In this document: positions 60,351 to 64,000 of the stretch, in pieces
How the letters are laid out: every line of letters begins with the position of its first letter
Position numbering within the stretch: position 1 is the stretch's first letter
NCBI GenBank assembly: GCA_035293765.1
Contig: DATGMF010000094.1
Span: 4,131-68,130, forward strand
Length of the DNA stretch: 64,000 bases
Reading direction: 5' to 3'
Source: DASRHT01 sp035293765
Lineage (GTDB): Bacteria; Chloroflexota; Ktedonobacteria; Ktedonobacterales; Ktedonobacteraceae
Program-made: the position numbers and the translations under genes
Notes under the pieces: generated by a model
The model's input: only the letters and a program-made list of their open reading frames with translations
Told to the model about the DNA's origin: nothing
Databases searched by the model: none

Positions 60351-62153
60351 TGATACCGTTGGCGAATTGGTGGAAGCAAAATTAGGCTGCCTTCTTAGGG
60401 GCAAGAGCAGCAAAGTGAGAAATTCGTGTTTGCTCCATTTTTTCTCCTGTTAAGACGTTATCGAGACGAAGAAGATTGAGAGCAGCAGCAATGAAAGAAT
60501 GTTGTAACGACGCTTTTTGTAGCCCGATATAGCGGCATTGGCGTAATCCGAGCGCTCGCACGGCCTGGGAATGCGTCCCTTCAATACCCGCGCGTTTGGC
60601 ATACGTGACCTGAAATATTTCTGTTTCTTGCTCCTTGCGTCGGCGCTGGAGCTGAAGAAATTCCTCTTGAGAACGTATAGACAAACGTCTGGGCTTCATT
60701 TCCGCACGCGTGCAGAGAGAGCGGCAAGAGCATTGGCGACACGTTTGTTCGTCAATGCGAATATAGAGTTTGGGATGTCCATGTTGATCACGCATGTCCT
60801 TCCAGTCGATGCTCTTCTGCCCTTGTGGACATGTAGCTTCTTTCGTCTCAAAATCTACTTCAAATCCTGAGAGATCATAGCCTTTTCCTGCTTTGGCTTG
60901 CCATTGGTTATTTCTGCTGACTGGTCCCAGTAACTCCACCTCATAGCGTTCGTGGCTCTCGACAAGCAATCCCGCATCGACATAGCCTGCATCGACCAAA
61001 TGCGTCTGGGGCAGCACATCACGGCGTTCTAATTCTTCATGAATCAACTGCGTCTGGTTCATGTCAGAAGCCGTTGCATCCGTCGTCTGAACACAGGTGA
61101 TCAGATGAGGATAGTCAGCATCACACGTCTCCGAGAGATGGACTTTATATCCATACCAAGCAAATCCACCTTTTTTCCCAATATGAGCTTCTGGATCATA
61201 AGGCGAGCGCAAGGTGAGATGCGAAGGAGGAAGGGTATCTTTGTTTCGTCAACGTAATTGACCATCTTCCCAGAAAAAGTGCTGAACCCAGATTTGTCGC
61301 AGGATTTGGACCTGAGGTAAGTGGATCAGCAGAGCAGGCGCCTCTTCTTGATAGAGCCTCGAAAGCAGTTGTGAGCCATCCCGTCCAACCTGTTCCAAAA
61401 ATGCCTCGTGCTCTTCTTTCTTGATCGATAATCTGGCTTCTTCGATGCGGCGCCCATAGCGCTTGAACCAGTCAACGGGCACCCACGATTGCAGCCATTC
61501 GGGAGCCTGGACCGCCACCTCGTTCAGGGCAGCCCGCAGCGTCTCCGGGAGCAGTTCGACACGATGGTAACGATGCACTGCCGCCAGAATATGCGTGGAG
61601 TCAGTCCGCTGGCTTCCTCGTTTTTTGAGGTAGCCTTGTTCACCCAACCTGGTCACAAGGAGTTCGAAGAGGCGGTGCTCCGCTTGATGCTCCACCAGAC
61701 GAGTCCGAAACTCGGAGAGCACACTAAAATCGAAGCCTGGGTCGGTCAACTCCAATCCCAGCAAATATTTGATGTCCATGCGGGAGCGCACGGTGTCAGC
61801 AGCCTGACGGTCTGTCAGCTCTTCCATGTACTGCACCAAGCAAACCAGGGCTAATCTCCACGGAGCTTCTGCTGGTTGCCCTCTTTTGGGAAACAGGTCA
61901 GCAAACTCGTTATCATCAAAAATCGTTCCTAAGGTCTCTCGTAAGCGGATATAACGGTTTCCCTTTGGGAAGCATGCTTTCGCAATACGGGCTGTTTCTT
62001 CTGGTATTGCTCCTATTTTCTCTGGGTGCAATGACATCGTTAGTGCGCTCCTTTTCCTGGCTTTGGTTCGATCTCCTCAACAGTGCTTTGCAGCTAGCTT
62101 ACTCGATGTCATCCTTTCCGTCTAGTGCTCCCGGCAATTCGCCAACGGTATCA
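60351..62153 (-). mobile_element. IS1182-type insertion sequence
   Basis: Perfect 19-bp terminal inverted repeats TGATACCGTTGGCGAATTG at 60351-60369 and its complement at 62135-62153 bound a 1.8-kb element with one transposase frame. It interrupts the xanthine dehydrogenase FAD-subunit gene, whose stop codon is formed by the repeat. Confidence 0.9.
60382..62037 (-). pseudogene. IS1182-family transposase disrupted by one stop codon
   Basis: A 551-codon transposase in one frame. The first part (62037-61252) has the IS1182 N-terminus with RLALVCLVQYMEELTDRQAA and SVLSEFRTRL. The second part (61212-60382) has the SPYDPEAHIGKKG, WYGYKVHLSETC, VDAGYVDA and RAGIEGTHSQAVRA blocks of the DDE domain. 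They are joined by an in-frame TGA at 61249-61251 after DGQLR, where a Trp codon TGG would restore the protein. The rest of the frame is clean, so this is a recent nonsense mutation. Confidence 0.88.
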
Positions 62154-62966
62154 ATTTCCGGGATGGTGTCGATAGGAGGCCGTAGCGCGTACATCGTCGA
62201 TAGGACGAATATCGATGCAGGCCAGCTTGCCAGCTTCCTGACAGACAGTCTCGTCGAGTTGCTTGCCCTTCAGATACTCCTCGGCTGTGGTCGCGTGGAC
62301 GATGGTTGGAGCCAGGCTGCCAAGCGTGATCTTTGCCTCGCTTACAGAATCATCGTTTGCAAAGGTCAGTACAAAAGCGACATTGATGATCGAGATGGCC
62401 TGCGCGCGCCTCAAGCCCAGCTTTAAAAATAGGCCGTGCTGGTCAGGGGATAAAACGGGTACGCGGATCTCGCGCACCAGATCGTCGGGACGGCAGATAG
62501 TGCGCCGCACCCCAGAGTAAAATTGGTGGAGAGGAATAACACGCTCGCCCGCGCTACTCAGCAGCACTACCTCCCCGCCGAGCGCCATCAGAGGCGTGAT
62601 AGTATCGTTAGCGGGTGAAGCGGTGACGACGTTGCCGACGACCGTGGCGCGAGTGCGGATCTGCGGGGCGCCCACTTCCCAGCACGCCTGGACCAGTGGA
62701 CGCGCATACTGCCTGCACGCCTGCGAGCCGATGATATCATTATGCGTTGCCAGTGCGCCAATGTGTAAGCAACCATCCGTGAGCCGCACATACTTCAAAT
62801 CATGGAGAGTGGTGATATCGATCAGTGACGATGTTGGTTTCACTCCTCGTTGGAGCTCGATCAGCACATCGGTACCACCAGCCACAAGCCGCGCCTCTTT
62901 GCCATAAGAGCGAAGCAGGCCGAGTGCTTCAGCAAGACTACCTGGACGCAGGTACGTTTGCCACAT
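62151..62966 (-). pseudogene. Xanthine dehydrogenase/CO dehydrogenase FAD subunit, C-terminally truncated
   Basis: A 271-residue FAD-binding subunit of the molybdopterin hydroxylase family (XdhB/CoxM type). The FAD loops AGGTDVLIELQRG and the later TVVGNVVTASPAND are complete. It ends at RATASYRHHPGN, where the IS1182 repeat provides the TGA; relatives extend about 20 residues further (the last helix and strand). It may still fold but is damaged. The partner large and iron-sulfur subunits are not in the window. Urate genes follow upstream, so xanthine to urate is a fair guess. Confidence 0.8.
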
Positions 62967-63043
62967 AGGTACCAGCTTTCTCTAACAGGTGAGATTGACT
63001 ACTTATAGAAATAGTACGTGCCGGACTGGCAAAACAGGTCGTC

Positions 63044-63434
63044 TTAGCTGTCGCGATAGGTGCTATAAGCCCAGGGCGAGACGAGCAGAGGCACATGGTA
63101 GTGTGCCTGCGGATCGGCTATGCCGAAGCGAATCGGTACCTCGTCCAGAAACGGTGGCTCTGGTAACCCAATCGCCATCGGCGGGAACGTAGTGAGCATG
63201 CTGTGAATCAGCCAGGGGCGTGGGATCGGCGTATTGCCAGAACACGTCGAGGGCCATAAACAGAGGCCGGTCAACGCGCTCTGGTAAGGTGGTATACTCA
63301 TCGCGCACAAAATGTGTAAACGCGCTGCCGGTCACCTTAAACAGCTCGAAGCCCAGGCGACCGCAGCGATGAGTGGTGATAGTCTTTTTGAGTACAAGCA
63401 AGTGATGTGTTCCTTTAAGGTTCAAGGTCTCCAT
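63044..63434 (-). pseudogene. Fused remnant of uricase and 5-hydroxyisourate hydrolase
   Basis: One frame (63434-about 63182) encodes a uricase middle piece: RCGRLGFELFKVTGSAF, FVRDEYTTLPERVDRP and DVFWQYADP. From about 63175 another frame encodes the end of HIU hydrolase: LPEPPFLDEVPIRFGIAD then HYHVPLLVSPWAYSTYR and TAA at 63044. So the uricase C-terminus and HIU hydrolase N-terminus have been lost by a deletion that also shifted the frame. The 5' side abuts the NRPS end (overlap of 20 bases). None of these pieces is functional. Confidence 0.8.
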
Positions 63435-64000
63435 AACTTTGGAGCAAATGACTTAGAAGCGTATCTATCTCCTCTGTGGTGAGCTGATTAATATCTACAT
63501 GTGTTGTTTCTATATACTCTTCTTCTTTTTTTGTACCGCTACTCTCTTCGATAAACAATGCGAGAGCCGCAATAGTAGGTGTTTTAAAGAAATCATGCAA
63601 TGAGATGTCTACATGAAAGATAGCCCGTATTCGGGAAATGACTTGTGTGGCGAGCAGTGAATGACCCCCGAGGGTAAAAAAGTTCTCCGTGAGCCCCACT
63701 GGCTGCTCCAGCGCCAGCACTCCCTGCCAGATCCCGCGCAGCACCTCCTCCACCCCCGTCGCCGGACGCTGCTCTGGCTGCCGCTGGACCACCATCCCCA
63801 CAGGGGACGGTAGTTGCCTCCAGTTGATCTTCCCGTTGGCGAGCCGGGGCAGCCGCTCCAGCGGCAGCAACACTCCTGGTTGCATATACCCCGGCAATCG
63901 CTCCTGCAAGCGCTGCCTCAACTCGTCCACGCTGAGCACCGCTCCCGGCCTGGCCTCCACATACGCCACCAGGCGCTGATCATCTGCCTGGGCTGCTTGC
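63415..64000 (-). CDS. NRPS C-terminal part (A-domain tail and carrier), continues outside
   Basis: The reading frame is open to the window edge, so the N-terminus is outside. It shows the end of an adenylation domain (A10 motif NGKINWRQLP), a peptidyl carrier domain with the phosphopantetheine serine in LGGHSLLATQV, and a 40-residue tail with DINQLTTEEIDTLL and SYGDLEP. The tail resembles a C-terminal docking helix of the kind used to pass intermediates to the next synthetase. No thioesterase is present. Downstream lies the urate remnant, so the next module is not here. Confidence 0.88.
   Translation of the reverse strand, partial: QAAQADDQRLVAYVEARPGAVLSVDELRQRLQERLPGYMQPGVLLPLERLPRLANGKINWRQLPSPVGMVVQRQPEQRPATGVEEVLRGIWQGVLALEQPVGLTENFFTLGGHSLLATQVISRIRAIFHVDISLHDFFKTPTIAALALFIEESSGTKKEEEYIETTHVDINQLTTEEIDTLLSHLLQSYGDLEP

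Noticed and set aside
61240..61260. TGA in the IS1182 transposase as selenocysteine or programmed recoding
   Set aside because: No SECIS-like structure or shift site is apparent and a Trp-to-stop change is simpler.
1..64000. CRISPR array
   Set aside because: No set of short regularly spaced direct repeats was seen. The propeller gene repeats are coding and diverged.

Overview
This 64 kb window looks like a piece of a Ktedonobacteria-type (Chloroflexota) chromosome. That assignment is inference from moderate GC with AT-rich islands, many lipoproteins and signalling proteins, class III cyclase and PKS/NRPS genes, and heavy loading with insertion sequences and a group II intron. No rRNA is present to confirm it.

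Layout. 1-6.8 kb: tail of a multicopper oxidase, a cupredoxin lipoprotein, a Vgb-type propeller lipoprotein, a two-domain glyoxalase-fold dioxygenase, a PAP2 phosphatase, a DMT transporter and a cystathionine beta-synthase. 6.8-13.8 kb: an accessory stretch with an ABC-type AAA ATPase plus a small PD-(D/E)XK-like partner, a DUF2330 protein, a CPBP protease, an XRE regulator, an unknown protein and an orphan IS200/IS605 TnpB. 13.8-20.4 kb: sucCD, a histone-deacetylase-fold deacetylase, a GNAT protein and a GAF-PAS-adenylate cyclase. 20.5-32 kb: an NAD(P)-binding epimerase-like protein, a one-module type I PKS with an upstream membrane HAMP-like protein, and a histidine kinase/response regulator pair. 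32-45 kb: a 154-bp MITE with target duplication, a CDF transporter, an SGNH hydrolase, GH57 glucanotransferase plus glutamine amidotransferase, PP2C phosphatase, a CAP-domain lipoprotein, the ergothioneine pair egtB-egtD, and small enzymes. 45-56.4 kb: conserved housekeeping genes: lon, a zinc-ribbon membrane protein, prfB with its frameshift site, a primary-type sigma factor, ftsY, accD, accA and tRNA-Leu(CAA).

56.4-64 kb is a wrecked mobile-element zone beginning right after the tRNA: an integrase tail interrupted by the 3' part of a group II intron, an ISL3-type transposase with an IS110-like C-terminus, a beheaded SDR gene, an IS1182-type element killed by a stop codon, a xanthine dehydrogenase FAD subunit cut by that element, a fused uricase/HIU-hydrolase remnant, and the tail of an NRPS running off the window.

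The best candidates for undescribed biology are the ATPase-nuclease pair (7.2-9.2 kb), the chimeric ISL3/IS110 transposase (58.4-59.9 kb), the TnpB with a displaced RuvC glutamate (12.6-13.8 kb), the PKS operon with its membrane partner, and a 37-residue ORF inside the two-component operon. All calls come from reading the sequence and recognising families; no searches were run.
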